Shown here one piece after another: positions 1 through 10,739 of a stretch of 64,000 bases of DNA. The stretch is from Magnolia sinica. Lineage: Eukaryota > Streptophyta > Magnoliopsida > Magnoliales > Magnoliaceae. A model generated the notes under the pieces. That model searched no databases. It was not told the DNA's origin and was given only the letters and a program-made list of their open reading frames with translations. The position numbers and the translations under genes are program-made. Where the stretch lies: the NCBI RefSeq assembly GCF_029962835.1, contig NC_080588.1, forward strand, positions 18,432,001 through 18,496,000, read 5' to 3'. How positions within the stretch are numbered: the first letter of the stretch is position 1; each line of letters begins with the position of its first letter.

Positions 1-819
1 ATTTAGAGAAGGTACATTTCCAGTAGATCATCACTTGATCTCAAGTTTAATGGATATTCCTGTTAATGATAAAGGAATACCAATATCTACATTATCTGAG
101 AGATAGAATGAATCTAAAAAATGAATGTTAAACAGGGATTTATGTAACATGAACTCATATTGGAATTTTAGGATTACACTCCGATCCAATCATATGTTAC
201 CCAGATACAGAGTTCTTCATCGTATCTTTATCTCGAATGTTTACTCGAGATCTAGTAACAAGACTGAATTAACTTCTTTCATGGTGCGCATCCTTCACTC
301 TGTTATTTCTGGTACTCAAGTGTGTCTTCCATCTCTAATTTGCTATATGATAATTCAATTTCGTCTCCATCTAGGCCATAGCGATATACCTTTCGCTTAC
401 TTGATGACCACCCTTGCTACTCATTGTCTTGTGGTCATGCTAACTGGAGAAGCTCATATTTCCCATCTTCCCTTCAACAATTCCACATTAACAAGATGAA
501 TCTGATGTTGGCTCCTGGCCAAGTTGATAGGGATGATGGAGGAGCTAATGAAGAAGTTGGAGAGGAAGAAGCACTACCCCCTGATGATGTGACCATGGAT
601 AATATCTTTAATGAATTAGAATATGATTCTGAGGCTGATCCTGATTATCAGCCATTTGATTGTAATGAGCAGTTGAGAACCTTAGAGGAAAAGGTGAAAG
701 GTTTGCATGTATCCCAAGAGACTCAATTCAAATATATACGCAAATACCTTCGGTGTATTAACAAGGGATTACATCAAATTGATCCATCTATTCCTACTCC
801 ATCTTCTGGTTCTGACTAG
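1..819 (+). pseudogene. Sirevirus envelope-like third ORF, C-terminal part (SIRE-A)
   Basis: The sequence is cut by the window edge and lies between a missing pol and the 3' LTR, where Sireviruses carry an extra envelope-like or plant-transposon-type ORF. Its translation matches, segment by segment, the third ORF of SIRE-B at 14257-15387. Shared stretches include FREGTFPV near base 5, IFISNVY near 230, LPSLICYMIIQF near 330 and IDPSIP near 780. The C-terminal third is acidic, then forms a likely coiled coil (LRTLEEKVKGL), and ends in a serine/proline tail with a stop at 817-819. Stops near 105-120 and a one-base shift near 490 break the frame. The function of these ORFs is not settled; envelope-like is a family label, and no clear membrane segment is visible here. 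Confidence 0.75.
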
Positions 820-1319
820 TTGTTATTCATGTTGGGTTTGTAATAACTCTTAACTTGTGCTTGAATAGTACTTGCACATGTTTAGTTTATGCTTCATGAT
901 GATAATTTGATCATGTAATTATGCTTCATGATGATATTTTGATACTAATCTATAAACATGCTTATGTTATTCACTCTCTTAAATCCTACTCTTCTCTTAT
1001 ATTTTTTTTTCTCTTCAATCCTCTCTTTCATTTTCTTTCCTTTGTCATATTGTGACAAAAAGGGGGAGAAATGTGGTATATATGTATATGATGATCGTTA
1101 AGGATGTGTGATTAGAGATATATGGAGATAGAGATTTTTTTTTTTTGGATATGTATTTGTTTAATACAAGTACTCTACAAATCGCCTGGATTAAGGGGGA
1201 GTATTGGATTATGGGGGAGTTGTCGTGAGTTGTAGTAGCATTATTGGTGCATGATTCTTTATTGAACTGGTGCATGATTCTTTAGTTAGTTTTGTCACAA
1301 ATTTGACAAAGGGGGAGAT
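820..1319 (+). other. SIRE-A 3' non-coding region with several polypurine tracts
   Basis: There is no gene here. At least four polypurine-tract-like G runs occur: 1061-1069, 1194-1201, 1212-1219 and the one touching the LTR at 1308-1319. Multiple PPT copies before the 3' LTR are a known Sirevirus hallmark. Two of these tracts are directly preceded by an inverted repeat of TTTGTCA and TGACAAA with a short loop (1041-1059 and 1291-1310). The second is the PPT that should prime plus-strand DNA synthesis. Confidence 0.7.
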
Positions 1320-1743
1320 TGTAAGTGCTATATTGGAAATCCAGCTCCCAGATTTGTCAAAATTTGTTGTGCCAAACCATTTAGAATCTGTAGCGTGTTT
1401 TGACAAGTTAGAAAGACCATATTCATGCATTTTGAGTTGTCCACATCATTGTTGAACTTTTCTACATATTTAAGTTGAAGAACGTTGACGAAGTTCAATA
1501 CTACAAGCTCAAGTATATGAACAGAAGTTCGAAGCTCAAGTTAAAGTTTAAGATCACTACCTTAAGTCTAGCTCAAGTTCAAGCTTCAAGGACAAGCTTC
1601 ATGTACTTCAAGTAATCAAAAGTGATCGATGTTTCGATGTTTCAAACTCACAATCAAGGTATGAAAGACCCTAAAGTGACCATAGGTTAGGTCATATTCG
1701 TTGCATATTGAATTTGGGTCAACGTATAAGTTTATAAGCTTTT

Positions 1744-1976
1744 CTTCGACTAGTCCTAACCTTTGTTCGACTAGTCCAAGCACTGGCTCGACCAGTCCAA
1801 GATTTGTTGAGAATTTTCAGAAATTTTTTATTATGCCTCAACCAGTCATGGACACTACTCGACCAGTCGAGCTAGCAACTCAACCAGTTGAGTAACGAGT
1901 TTTTCTTATTACGCCAGAAATTTTGAAAATTAGTTGGTGCTTCGACTAGTCGAACCGACCCTTAGACCAGTTGAGG
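1744..1976 (+). repeat. Palindrome cluster, CGACYAGTCG type, in U3 of SIRE-A
   Basis: About eight copies of a short motif occur, from half-sites (CGACTAGTCC, CGACCAGTCC) to full palindromes (TCGACTAGTCGA near 1941, CTCGACCAGTCGAG near 1858). They are irregularly spaced and end about 15 bases before the TATA box. The position suggests promoter-proximal binding sites for a dimeric factor; that role is inferred. Confidence 0.8.
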
Positions 1977-1990
1977 GAATAGAATTTTTA

Positions 1991-2000
1991 CCTATAAATA
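1991..2000 (+). promoter_or_regulatory. TATA box of the SIRE-A LTR
   Basis: CCTATAAATA lies in the LTR just after the palindrome cluster. The same sequence at the same relative place occurs in both SIRE-B LTRs and in ATH-1. Confidence 0.75.
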
Positions 2001-3087
2001 GACGATGAATCTCAGAGTTTTTAATTTAATCCAAGCCTAATCAAGCCATTACTCTGAGAGATAAGTTCCTGCAAATTATGAAGCTATTACTTATTCATTT
2101 TAGATTCTATTTATAACATTTTGTATTTGATTTTGTGATCTCTAGTCAACTCTATTGCATTAAAAAGGGGAATTGTGATTTACCCTTTTGAGATCAAAAT
2201 CAAATCAAGTTAGCCCCAGGTTGATTTAATTTAAAAATCATTTGGACTAAGAACCCTTTCATTTGTGAGATTGGACATTAAATATCTACATCTACATCGA
2301 ATTGGTTCTACCGGGCTACATCGGAATCTTTAGATAAGTATTTCAATTTTCTGCATTTTTAGTTTGTGAGATTCAGCTAGGAAAAACTCATTGTGGGGGG
2401 TTTTTGTAATTGTGTAAGCCCATTTGAAAGACACATTTATGAAGGTTTTAAGGTGAACCTTAGAAAACCTTATTTCATAGTGAAAGCTAATATCTCATGG
2501 GTGTGGATATTGGGAGTGGAGTAGTTGTGTGGCTGTTTACAAATAGTTGGTGTACACACACGAACCATTATAATTCTTGGAGTTTGGATGATGGATGTGA
2601 TGTATGTGTGGTGATGAATGTTATAATTTCCTTTTATGCACTTGTGGTGAATGTTGTAATAATTTAGTTTATTTCCTTTACCTCTTTCTAAGTTTGAGTT
2701 TTTAATACTTACAAACGTTCTAGTAAGGTTGTTCTACCATAAACCTTGGTTTTTGGTGTAAGGTTGTCCTTAGAACTCAGTTTGTATCAACCTCTCAAGA
2801 CTTGTGCATTTGAGGTTGCTTTTATTTGTGCTATCTATCTTTATATATCTTTGTATTCCGCATTTATTTTTTAATTTGGCATAATCCCATTCACCCCCTC
2901 TCTAGGACTTAGAGCTCGGCCTTTTCAAAAGGTTAGCCAATCAATGACATGATTGAACTAAAACTCAAAAAGAAAAACATAAAATCGAAATAAAACTGAA
3001 GTCTTGGAGAAGGACTCTTAAGAAGCTCCACAACTCCTTGCTCTATCCTTTCTTCCCTAATTCATATTTAGGAAAGCTAGAATCACC

Positions 3088-3100
3088 CATTTATATTAAA
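3088..3100 (-). promoter_or_regulatory. TATA-like site of the truncated Athila-type LTR
   Basis: On the minus strand the site reads TTTAATATAAATG. It lies directly downstream of the palindrome cluster, as in the other LTRs of the window. It is a weaker match to the TATA consensus than the others. Confidence 0.45.
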
Positions 3101-3109
3101 AAAAACCTG

Positions 3110-3300
3110 CACCGACTTGGAATTTATACACTTTTGTTACGCTTCGGTCACATTGACTATATGCTTTGGTCGCACCAAATTAGCTTATCGGTTGGAGCTG
3201 AATTTCTTCAATTTTCATCTAAAGCCTCTTTCTCCCTTAGGTCACATCGAACCTCCCTTTGGTGGCACCGAACATGGCTTCGGTTGAATTGAATGTTGAC
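3110..3300 (-). repeat. Palindrome cluster, GGTNNCACC type
   Basis: Sites such as TTTGGTCGCACCAAA (near 3162), TTCGGTCACA (near 3143), GGTCACATCGAACC (near 3240), GGTGGCACCGAA (near 3260) and CTTCGGTTGAA (near 3282) vary a TTCGGTGNCACCGAA-like palindrome. The cluster occupies the same place in the LTR as the clusters of other families but has a different core. Confidence 0.55.
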
Positions 3301-3677
3301 CTGAATTATCTCTAAAAATTACGCTTTCTTGTTGTATTATTCTATGCATCTTTGATTGGACTAAACTAACCTCAGGTGAGACCAAATAGTTTGTTATTTC
3401 TATTATTGACTTTGTGATTTAGCCAATCTTTTCTCTCTCTTTTGCACTTGGTTTCCTTAGATATTTGGCAATTGAAATCTTTATTAATCACCTCCAAAAC
3501 CTCCAAATCTCCTCTAGGTCATTTTTTGAGCATTAATTCTTCTTTTTACTTATTATTTTCACATTAGCTCTTTAGATCACCTCACATAGTAAAACATATG
3601 TAATTAAATCAATTATGCGCCTCTTTGCTTATAAAACCGATAATAAGGGAGAAATATATAATATTTCACACTTAACA

Positions 3678-3718
3678 CACATCCCAACTAGCATTTTGTT
3701 AGTCCTAAGTAAAACATC
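3678..3718 (-). mobile_element. Short remnant of Athila-type interior before the 3' LTR
   Basis: On the minus strand this reads AGGACTAACAAAATGCTAG and then a G-containing tract. It matches the stretch before the 3' LTR of ATH-1 near 38210 (AGGACTAGCAAAA). It therefore marks the LTR at 2928-3677 as a 3' LTR. Confidence 0.55.
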
Positions 3719-4940
3719 TGTCATGCCCCAAACTCTGGAACTGGGCTTACAAAATTCCTTGCTGCCGAATCTAGTGCCGACAGTCTCCGTAGTACCCCAT
3801 TCTCGACACTCAGTTCCCATACACCAGGTTCCGATCCTGGGATCCTATAATGAGGATTTTAGGGTAATTTTTTTTTTGTAAAGGAGCATAACCACAAGTG
3901 TACCTAAGTCATAAAACGACGTCATCACCACATATCCACCAATATAATCTTTGAGTACAGTGTTGGAAAGGAAATATAAGATATAACCAAAACTTAAAAG
4001 ATCAAGCTCATGCTTTGGGCTCAATGTTGCTGGTATGCCCTAGCATCAACTGCAGCGTAAACAAACATGCATAAGCTTTCTACGAAGCTTGGTAAAGTGC
4101 GAGTGTGTGTGCAAAATGGATATGACAATAATACATATATCAGAGTATGCGGAAGATGATGGAGGGCTAAGCTGCCAAGTCCATGAATGTTGTTAGCCAT
4201 ACCAAGGTTATGCAATGCAAGGCCTACGTGGCTGAATGTCATATGCTAGAGATGTAACACAAACATGCTGATCCTCAATTAGTCCACATATTAGAATAAT
4301 TTATCAATTGAAACATCACCGGGGTCTAGTACACTCCAACACTCGCTGCCGCCCCATCACGCTCATGACTAAGTGACTGAAAAAGACATCACTATCCACC
4401 TTGCCAATGGTATACCAATGCCCACCCAGTTCGTCTATAGTGGACCCATTTACAAGCTGGTCAGACTCAACCTAGCTTACAGCCCCCTACCTTTGGACAG
4501 ATAAGATCACGCCCCTTTTGCAACTGACCATGACATAGTGGGAGACGTGACCTATTGGTATTTAGCGCTTGGGCACTCATGTTATCCACTCAGTATCGAC
4601 ATTGAAGCATCCTACTAGTACCACAAAGGTTTATGGACTTTCATCTAAAGATATCTAAAGCGCCCTAATGCTAAATTAGATATTTTCGATATCCAATTCA
4701 ACCGCCCACAATATGCTTGTGAAGGCCATAACCTCGATGTTGCTAGGGTGTAAAAGTGCTCGTGACATACATGATTCAAAATGCATCAATCATACTATCC
4801 AAGTCATGCACCAAACTTGCGCATACTGCGCGATCATGTTGGGCGATCCTATCTCAAATAGAGTCCTCTAAGTGTCTCAAGCCAACGGACATATGTTATG
4901 AACAATCGCCATCCACAACAAGCATACAAATGATCTGTGT
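3719..4940 (-). mobile_element. Tekay-type LTR, truncated
   Basis: On the plus strand this begins TGTCATGCCCCAAACTC, the same end as the TEK-3 LTRs at 42485 and 49941. It stays similar to 49941-51190 for its whole length (TACACCAGGTTCCGATCCTGG near 3820, the CTAGTACACTCCAA block near 4325, the GTTGCTAGGG block near 4740, the ATATGTTATGA block near 4890). By comparison with TEK-3 it is a minus-strand LTR. It stops where the Tat LTR begins at 4941, and the rest of the LTR is not found elsewhere in the window. Confidence 0.75.
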
Positions 4941-5699
4941 TGATGCAAAAATTTGGTCCACCCTTTTTAGACCTTCGAGTACTTGCACAGGAAGAAGACA
5001 AAGGAGACCCTAGGTAGAGTAGGGGACCTTCCGATGCCAAAGTCAAGCTAAGAATCTGGGTCTAGTAAAAGTGGAGTTTCTGATTGGAGAAATTGTTTGT
5101 ACCTTTCACCATTAGCAATGTCCCTTTTTATAGTTAAAGAGGGGCGAGAACGTAGGGAAGATCTCCCTGTTAAGTAAGAGGATCCCTTGAGATCTTCAGA
5201 GAGGATCTTAGGAATGCGCTCGTGTCGCAGGTGACTTCCACAATCTCTAGAGAAGATTTTGAGCGTATCTTCCTTGAATAAGGTCCAGCTATCAGGAATC
5301 GACCTAGAGATATTGCTGAAAACTGAGCTTAGACGAACCGAGCTCCCCTTGAGGTTGGACTAAGGGAATGGTAGTGCACATCACAAAGCTTGTCCATGTA
5401 TACCGAACAAAGTGAAGTCCTTTCACTCATAAAGGTCTTTGTTATGTCCAATTTCTGTAGCCTTTAACTTCATCATGAGTCCTAATAACCTCTTCGGACT
5501 GATTATACATGGGTTTTATCCAATTTTCGAATTCAGAAAAAGTAAGGGATTCAAATCATACCGACATAGGGTGCTGACTATGATGGTGCTGACTGCTTAC
5601 TTAGTCGGCGACCGGGCTTCGCGCTTGTGCCTCCGAAGTTTGATACGTTGATCTTCGACTTGAGTCTTCTTTATAGGTTGGTCTATTTTATCCATAACA
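4941..5699 (-). mobile_element. 3' LTR of a minus-strand Tat-type Ty3/gypsy element
   Basis: The segment runs TGATGCAAAAATTTGG .. TCCATAACA on the plus strand, so it has TG/CA ends. A polypurine tract lies next to its right edge on the minus strand (5700-5710), which makes it the 3' LTR of a minus-strand element. The block around 4975-5060 (CACAGGAAGAAGACAAAGGAGACC, GAATCTGGGTCTAGTAA) is, from memory, typical of Tat-lineage LTRs in plants. A minus-strand TATA-like site (CTATAAAAAGGG) sits near 5125-5137. The last five bases before it, TGTGT, are a candidate target site, but the other copy lies outside or is lost. Confidence 0.65.
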
Positions 5700-5806
5700 A
5701 TATGCCCCCTACTTTCAAGTTTGCGAAGAGGGCTTAGGAAGGAGGTCGTACTTGGTCCCTACTTTCAAGTTTGCGAAGAGGGCTTAGGAAGTAGGTCGTA
5801 CTTAGT
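5700..5806 (-). repeat. Tat polypurine tract and 50-bp tandem duplication
   Basis: The tract reads on the minus strand GAAAGTAGGGGGCATA, directly before the LTR. A 50-base unit starting CCCTACTTTCAAG occurs twice in tandem (5707-5756 and 5757-5806) with about three differences, so the purine tract itself is partly duplicated. Confidence 0.7.
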
Positions 5807-6340
5807 CAGGTCAGACTGTTATGGGTCAGGGTACTTTGTTGTCTTGTTATTAATGCTAAATAAGATGACAAGCACGAATACTAGGGCACACCATTGATCA
5901 AGTATGGTTCCCTTGAGGTGGCGTCCCGTGGCTCAAGGCCACATGAGTTGTTAGCAGCCTTTTCGGCATCAGGCATGTAAGGTGGTGACATATGACCCAT
6001 CCTTGGTAGTGGAGCCATGCGACGAGTGGGGGCACACCACATGTCGAGGCAGGAGACCTGAGGCATCGCGTCAGCTGGGCATTGATGACGAGTAATTAAT
6101 GCTCGTACGACTGAGCGTCTATAAAAGGGGGAGGACCCTACCCATGTGAAGGGTTCCCCTCACCTTTGCTGCCCTCTTTCTTCTTCTTGCAAAACCCTAA
6201 TTTCAAGACCGGGGTCTTCTATAATCGAGCACACCCAAGTCATTTTTTGGTGATCTTCTCTATTCTCGATGAGCCTTCATCCCTCATTCCCCTTTTTCTT
6301 CCATTTTTAAAAGCTTCCGGCATCATTTAAGCCCACAGCC
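5807..6340 (+). other. Spacer with promoter of the Tat antisense ORF
   Basis: There is no ORF of note. A good plus-strand TATA box lies at 6118-6128, followed after about 75 bases by an AAACCCTAA stretch and then the first ATG codons of the antisense ORF. The 200 bases after the TATA box look like a 5' leader. Confidence 0.5.
6118..6128 (+). promoter_or_regulatory. TATA box for the Tat antisense ORF
   Basis: TCTATAAAAGG reads toward the extra ORF, opposite to the direction of the Tat pol. Its presence supports independent transcription of the antisense ORF; expression was not seen, only inferred. Confidence 0.55.
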
Positions 6341-7186
6341 ATGCCAGAAAGTTGTAGCCCACTTCGGAGGAGGGGGGGGGGACCCATAACGGTGATGATG
6401 GGGCAGATAGCATCTGCCCCATGTCAAACCCACCATTACCGTTGATGGTAATGAGCAATCGAGAGCTGCATGTGTCCCACTCATCGCGAGTACTTGAGCT
6501 ATCTTCGGCTAAGAGGCCTAAGGAGATGGAGGGGACTATCCCAGTGGCAGAGGAGACTGATGAGTATTCGCCAGCTGGAGAGGAGAAAGGGCCAGTCAGC
6601 TTCATGCTTATGTAAGCGAACCTGACAAGGATTAGGTCGGGATACCGTATTCCAAACTCAGTGGTACTCCGAGCTCCCTTGTTAGACAAGCTCCTCAACT
6701 AGCCCCTTGAGGGTGAGGTGGTCATTTTCACAAAGGCCCTACAATGCAGCCTTAGGCTCCCCCTTCAGGGGATAGTGAGAAGGGTACTTGCATACCTGGG
6801 ACTGGTTCTCGGTCAGTTGATCCTTAACGCGTGAAGAGCGCTGGTGGGGTCATTCATCCTTTGGTCCGAGCTTGTCCAACCCGAGCCGACTGTGGAAGAA
6901 TTTCTTCACCTCTACCAAGTAAAATCCAATCCTTTGCATGAGGGTTGGTATTATTTCTCTTCAAGGCGGGGTACTGGCAAGGCCCTGATTACGTCCTCCC
7001 CGACCCCCAACAAAAATTGGAAGGACAAGTGGTTCTAGGCGTCGAGGGAGTGGGAAAGGTCAAGAATTTCTAGACTACGCTCGTGGGTCCTGAGCTCCTT
7101 CTCCACGCCAGGTCGTACTCTGACTTAACCTTCTTTTTTTTTGTAGTTTCATAGCTTGGCCTCGTTACATTAGGATTGACTGACAC
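6341..7186 (+). pseudogene. Antisense extra ORF of the Tat element, 5' part (putative gypsy-type transposase domain)
   Basis: The translation matches the plant family annotated as transposase (putative), gypsy type, as I know it from memory. Recognisable pieces are IRSGYRIPNSVVLRAPL (from about 6630), RLPLQ and LAYLGL (about 6750-6800), WSELVQPEPTVEEFLHLYQV (about 6858) and GWYYFSSR..KNWKDKWF (about 6943-7036). Stops near 6700, 6830 and 7036, and a shift at a run of ten G near 6370, break it. The likely start is either ATG 6341 or ATG 6421, in different frames across that G run. A short GT..AG stretch (7112-7146), too small for a working plant intron, precedes the last exon piece, which SIRE-B cut at 7186. 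The family's function is unknown; in Tat elements such extra ORFs lie antisense between pol and the 3' LTR, exactly as here. Confidence 0.7.
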
Positions 7187-7640
7187 TGTAAGTGCTGTAA
7201 TGTATAAAGCACTCTTGATTGTTAAATTTTGATGGAGCAAAACAACTTATGATGAAGTCTACCTTCAAGTGAATCAAGATGGAAAGTTCACCTTCAAGAA
7301 ACAAACTATGAAGTTGGATAGTGTAAGTAAAAGCACAAGATATGAAGATGGATAGTTCATGCAAAAGAGTATTCAAGTTCTACTACATTTTTAGTAGAAG
7401 ATCAAGCTCCACCTTCAAGCGAACTTCAATTAGAAGGTCAACTGAGCACTATTGAAGATTCAATCTTTATACTTCAATGTGCACTTCAAGTAGAAGATCA
7501 ACTGAGCACTATTGAAGATTCAAACTTTATGCTTCAATGTCCAGTTTTCTTAGGTATAATTGACCCTAGAAAGAACTTAGACTTAGGTGCTTTCAAATGA
7601 TAAACTTATATGAGTTTTTATACTTTGGTTAGGCTTTTGT

Positions 7641-7930
7641 TCGACTAGTCTAAGCCTTGGTTCGACTAGTCTAAGCTGTGCCTCGACCATTCTAAGATTA
7701 TCTTCTACTAGTTCAAGTTTTAAACTCAAAAAACAGATATTTTTGGTGGTTTTTCGACCAGTCGAGCAAACTGCTCGACCGGTCAAAGAGGCACCTTCGA
7801 CCTGTTGAGGGATGCTTGACTCGAAGTCTAATAACTAATTTTTGGCACCCTCGACCAGTCGAAGCCTGTGCTCAACCAGTCAAAGCCTGTGCTCGACCAG
7901 TTGAAGAGGGCCCTCGACCAGTCGAAGAAC
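7641..7930 (+). repeat. Palindrome cluster, CGACYAGTCG type, in U3 of SIRE-B 5' LTR
   Basis: About eleven full or half copies occur, among them TTCGACTAGTC (7640, 7661), TCGACCAGTCGAG (near 7754), CTCGACCGGTC (near 7774) and CTCGACCAGTCGAA (near 7850 and 7913). The cluster ends about 95 bases upstream of the TATA box. Confidence 0.85.
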
Positions 7931-8023
7931 GATTTTATCCGATCTCGCCCAAAGTTTGAAATTTGGTTAGATCTTAGACGAGTCACAGGAGACCTTACGC
8001 AAGTCAAAGCAACAACATTTTAG

Positions 8024-8033
8024 CCTATAAATA
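8024..8033 (+). promoter_or_regulatory. TATA box of SIRE-B 5' LTR
   Basis: CCTATAAATA is conserved with the 3' LTR (16642-16651) and SIRE-A. It probably drives the genomic transcript. Confidence 0.8.
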
Positions 8034-8981
8034 GTGGCCATCTCTCAATCTGAAGTTACTCATCCAAGCTAAGAAAAGCCTTCATTTAAAAAGAGAGAAG
8101 TCCCCACAATCATCAAGTTATTGCACGGTATTTTATATTTTGTTTATATAGCTTTTGTTTTTAAGTCCTTGATCTCTTTTCATGAATCATATATTTTAAA
8201 GAGAGTAATCACTCTTCTTTTGAGATCTAAGGGATTCAAACAAGTAGCCTGAGGTTTGAATTAATTTAAAATCAATTTTGAACCTAGAACCCTTGATTGT
8301 ATTACTGGACATTGAACATTCTACATCAAGCGAAATGGTTTTACTGGCTACATCAGGAACGTCTTCAAAGAGAAGATAAGTATCATTCTATATATTTTTT
8401 GGTTTCTTTAAGATATCCAAAAAATCTCTTGTATTGGTTTTGATTGAGATAGCCAGAAAATCTCAGCGTGGGGTTTTGTTCGTGATAATCCTTCTAAAAT
8501 CACAACTATATAGGTTTTAAGGTGAACCTATGAAAACTTGTTTATTAGTGAACGCTAATATCATGTGGGTTGTGATTATTGAGAGTGGAGTAGGTGTGGC
8601 TGTTTGGGAACAGTTGATGTACACACCGAGCCACTATAACTCATGATGTTTGTGGTGAATGGTTTAAGTTTTGTATTTATGGTGAATGATTGTAATTTGT
8701 TTATGCATATGTGGTGAATGCTTGTAATAGATAACTCTCTTGTCTCTTGCTTAGTTTGTGATCTTGATCCTTACAAACGTTCGTGAAATCAGGTTGTCCT
8801 ACCTAAAACTTTGTTTTTGATGTAAGGTTGTCATATAAACTAAGTTTGAATCAATTTCTCAATACTACTGCTATTGAGATCATTGATTTGTTCTGATTTA
8901 TTTATTATTTCAATACCTTGAAATTTTTATTTGGCATAGTCCTATTCACCCCCCTAGGACTATTAGCTTGCCTTTTTCAAG

Positions 8982-8994
8982 TGGTATCAGAGCT
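8982..8994 (+). other. Primer-binding site, initiator tRNA-Met
   Basis: TGGTATCAGAGCT lies two bases after the LTR end. It is the standard plant Copia primer-binding site complementary to the 3' end of initiator methionine tRNA. Confidence 0.9.
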
Positions 8995-9051
8995 AAGTTG
9001 CTCAAATTTTTAGATTAATTTCCTTGAGTTTACAGATCTAGAGCTTTCATT

Positions 9052-10470
9052 ATGTCAAATTTCGATAGCTTGTCTACTACCAGGCTACCACCTTTTGATG
9101 GCTCTAACTATGCATATTGGAAAGCTAGAGTGAGGATTTTCTTAAAATCCTTAGATGAAAGCGTGTGGCAAGCCACTGTAAACAAATGGAAACCACCCTT
9201 GTTTGAAGTTCTAAGCAGTGATGGAACCAAGTCCATGAAAGAAACTCCATTTTATTTATGGACTACACCTCAGAAAAATGAAAGCAGTGCAAATGCTAAG
9301 GCCTTAAATGTCATTACTTATGCTCTATCACCTGATGAATTCGAGACAATCATTTCATGTGATACAGCTAAACAAGCCTGGGATATTCTTGAAATGACAC
9401 ATGAAGGAACTACTATAGTAAAAAAAATCTAAATTTTAAATCCTCACTACAAAATTTGAGGAAATTTGTATGGAAGAAAATGAAACCTTCATGGACTTCC
9501 ATAAAAATTAAATGATAGAGTAAGTCTAGGAGATGGAATCCCAGAAAGTAAGGTCTATGCTAAAATACTGCGATCTCTTCCTGAGAGATTTAATTCCAAA
9601 GTAACTGTCATTTAGGAATTAAGAGACATTGATTTAATGAAAGTTGAGGAGTTAGTTGGTTCTCTCAAAACATATGAGTTAAATTCTAAAGCTCCTAAAG
9701 GTAAGTCCATTGCTCTTAAATCATCCAAATCTATTTCAAAAGATAACAATGTTAATTCTGATATTGAAGATACAGAGGATGATATGGCTTTACTTGCTAA
9801 GAAATTTTACAGAATTTTCAAAAATAAGAAAAGATCTGATTTTTAAAAATTGTCTGATAAAAGGAAGGGAAAATTTAAAACCTGAAAATCTGTAAAAGTT
9901 GGTCAATGTTTCAACTGCCATGAATACGGGCATTTGACGAATAAATGTCCCAAAAGAGATAAATAAAAAAGAAATGTCATGATAGCTACTTGGGATGAAT
10001 CATCCGGTTCTGAAAGTTCTTTTGAGTCAGATGAATTAGAGCAAGAAATTTCAAATGAAGTGAAATCGCTGATGATTATAGCCAGAGTCACCTCCTCAGA
10101 TAGCTATAACTTATCTGATTATGATAATCTCAGGAGTGACCCTGAAAATGAGAATGAATATGATCTTCAAGATGCCTACAATGCCCTAAACAGGGAAAGT
10201 TGTCAAACTAAAAATTCAAAAGGAAAAATATCTGAAACTAAAAGAAGAACTTGAAAATAATATTTTGGAAAAATCTCATCTTTCTGATTATTTTGAAAAA
10301 GTAAAACTTGATTTAAATTTCAAAACCTCAGAGTTAGAAAAACTCAAAATTGAAAATGAGAATCTAAAACTCGAAGTTTTTTCTCTTTTGAGTTCTAAGG
10401 ATACTTGGAGATATGCCCATGGAGACCCTAAGCTGGAAAAACTATTAACCGGATCTAGGCTATATTAAAG
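9052..10470 (+). pseudogene. gag: SIRE-B gag (nucleocapsid polyprotein), degenerate
   Basis: The start ATG 9052 begins a Copia-type gag: FDGSNYAYWKARVRIFL near residues 17-33, then ESKVYAKILRSLPERF (near 9550) and MKVEELVGSLKTYEL (9637). A zinc knuckle CX2CX4HX4C is complete at 9907-9948 (CFNCHEYGHLTNKC). Beyond it is an acidic, lysine- and glutamate-rich stretch (9979-10470) likely to form a coiled coil, as in Sirevirus gag. Stops occur near 9430, 9480, 9615, 9845, 9965 and 10252, so it cannot make a full protein. Gag would form the virus-like particle and package the RNA. Confidence 0.85.
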
Positions 10471-10739
10471 ATAGTTCACTGAAAAATAAAAATGCATCTC
10501 CTATATTTGTAAAAGGAGAATCCTCAAACTCAAAAGGTAAGAATTTGATAAACTATAACCAAAATGATTTCAAAAATCCAAAATCTTTTCAAGCTTCTAA
10601 GATTAATTCTAAAGCTATCAACTATAGAAATCAAAGTTATAATCCTTTAGTTGAAAAAATAGTGGACTTACTCAAAGAGCTTCTTAAATCTTACTTAAAT
10701 GAAATCGGAGTTAATAGATAAAGAAATTCCAACTCCCAT

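Larger units (their letters stand above)
1320..2927 (+). mobile_element. 3' LTR of SIRE-A (Ty1/copia, Sirevirus type)
   Basis: The LTR begins with TGTAAGTGCT straight after the PPT and ends ..CCTTTTCA at 2927. The start and the end (ATTCACCCCC..AGGACT) match those of SIRE-B, although the middle is quite diverged, so this is a related but different family. It contains a palindrome cluster (1744-1976), a TATA box (1991-2000) and the conserved block near 2390-2570 (GTGGGG, AAGGTGAACCT). The 5' LTR lies outside the window, so the target-site duplication cannot be tested. Confidence 0.85.
2928..3677 (-). mobile_element. Athila-type LTR, 5' part, truncated
   Basis: Read on the minus strand, the LTR starts at 3677 with TGTTAAGTGTGAAATATT and then CTTATTATCGGTTTTAT, closely matching the start of the ATH-1 LTR at 19555. 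Further shared blocks follow (ATGCTCAA near 3535; AAGGAAACCAAGTGC near 3450), then a palindrome cluster (3110-3300) and an AT-rich TATA-like site. The remaining part is missing where SIRE-A begins. Coding potential is absent. The minus orientation is inferred from the LTR start and the adjoining internal sequence at 3678-3718. Confidence 0.65.
7187..8979 (+). mobile_element. 5' LTR of SIRE-B
   Basis: The LTR runs TGTAAGTGCTG .. CCTTTTTCA and is followed directly by the PBS. It contains a palindrome cluster (7641-7930), a TATA box (8024-8033), a U5 with the motif CTCAGCGTGGGG (near 8461) and the CCTATTCACCCCCC end. It is 1793 bases against 1733 for the 3' copy. Two near-copies of a 60-base unit beginning GAAGGTCAACTGAGCAC / GAAGATCAACTGAGCAC (near 7432 and 7492) form a small tandem repeat upstream of the cluster. 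Confidence 0.92.

Noticed and set aside
4936-4940. TGTGT as target-site duplication of the Tat element
   Set aside because: The other end of the Tat element is not in the window, so it cannot be confirmed.
8982-8994. A tRNA gene fragment
   Set aside because: The tRNA-like 13 bases are a primer-binding site; no cloverleaf can be drawn around it.
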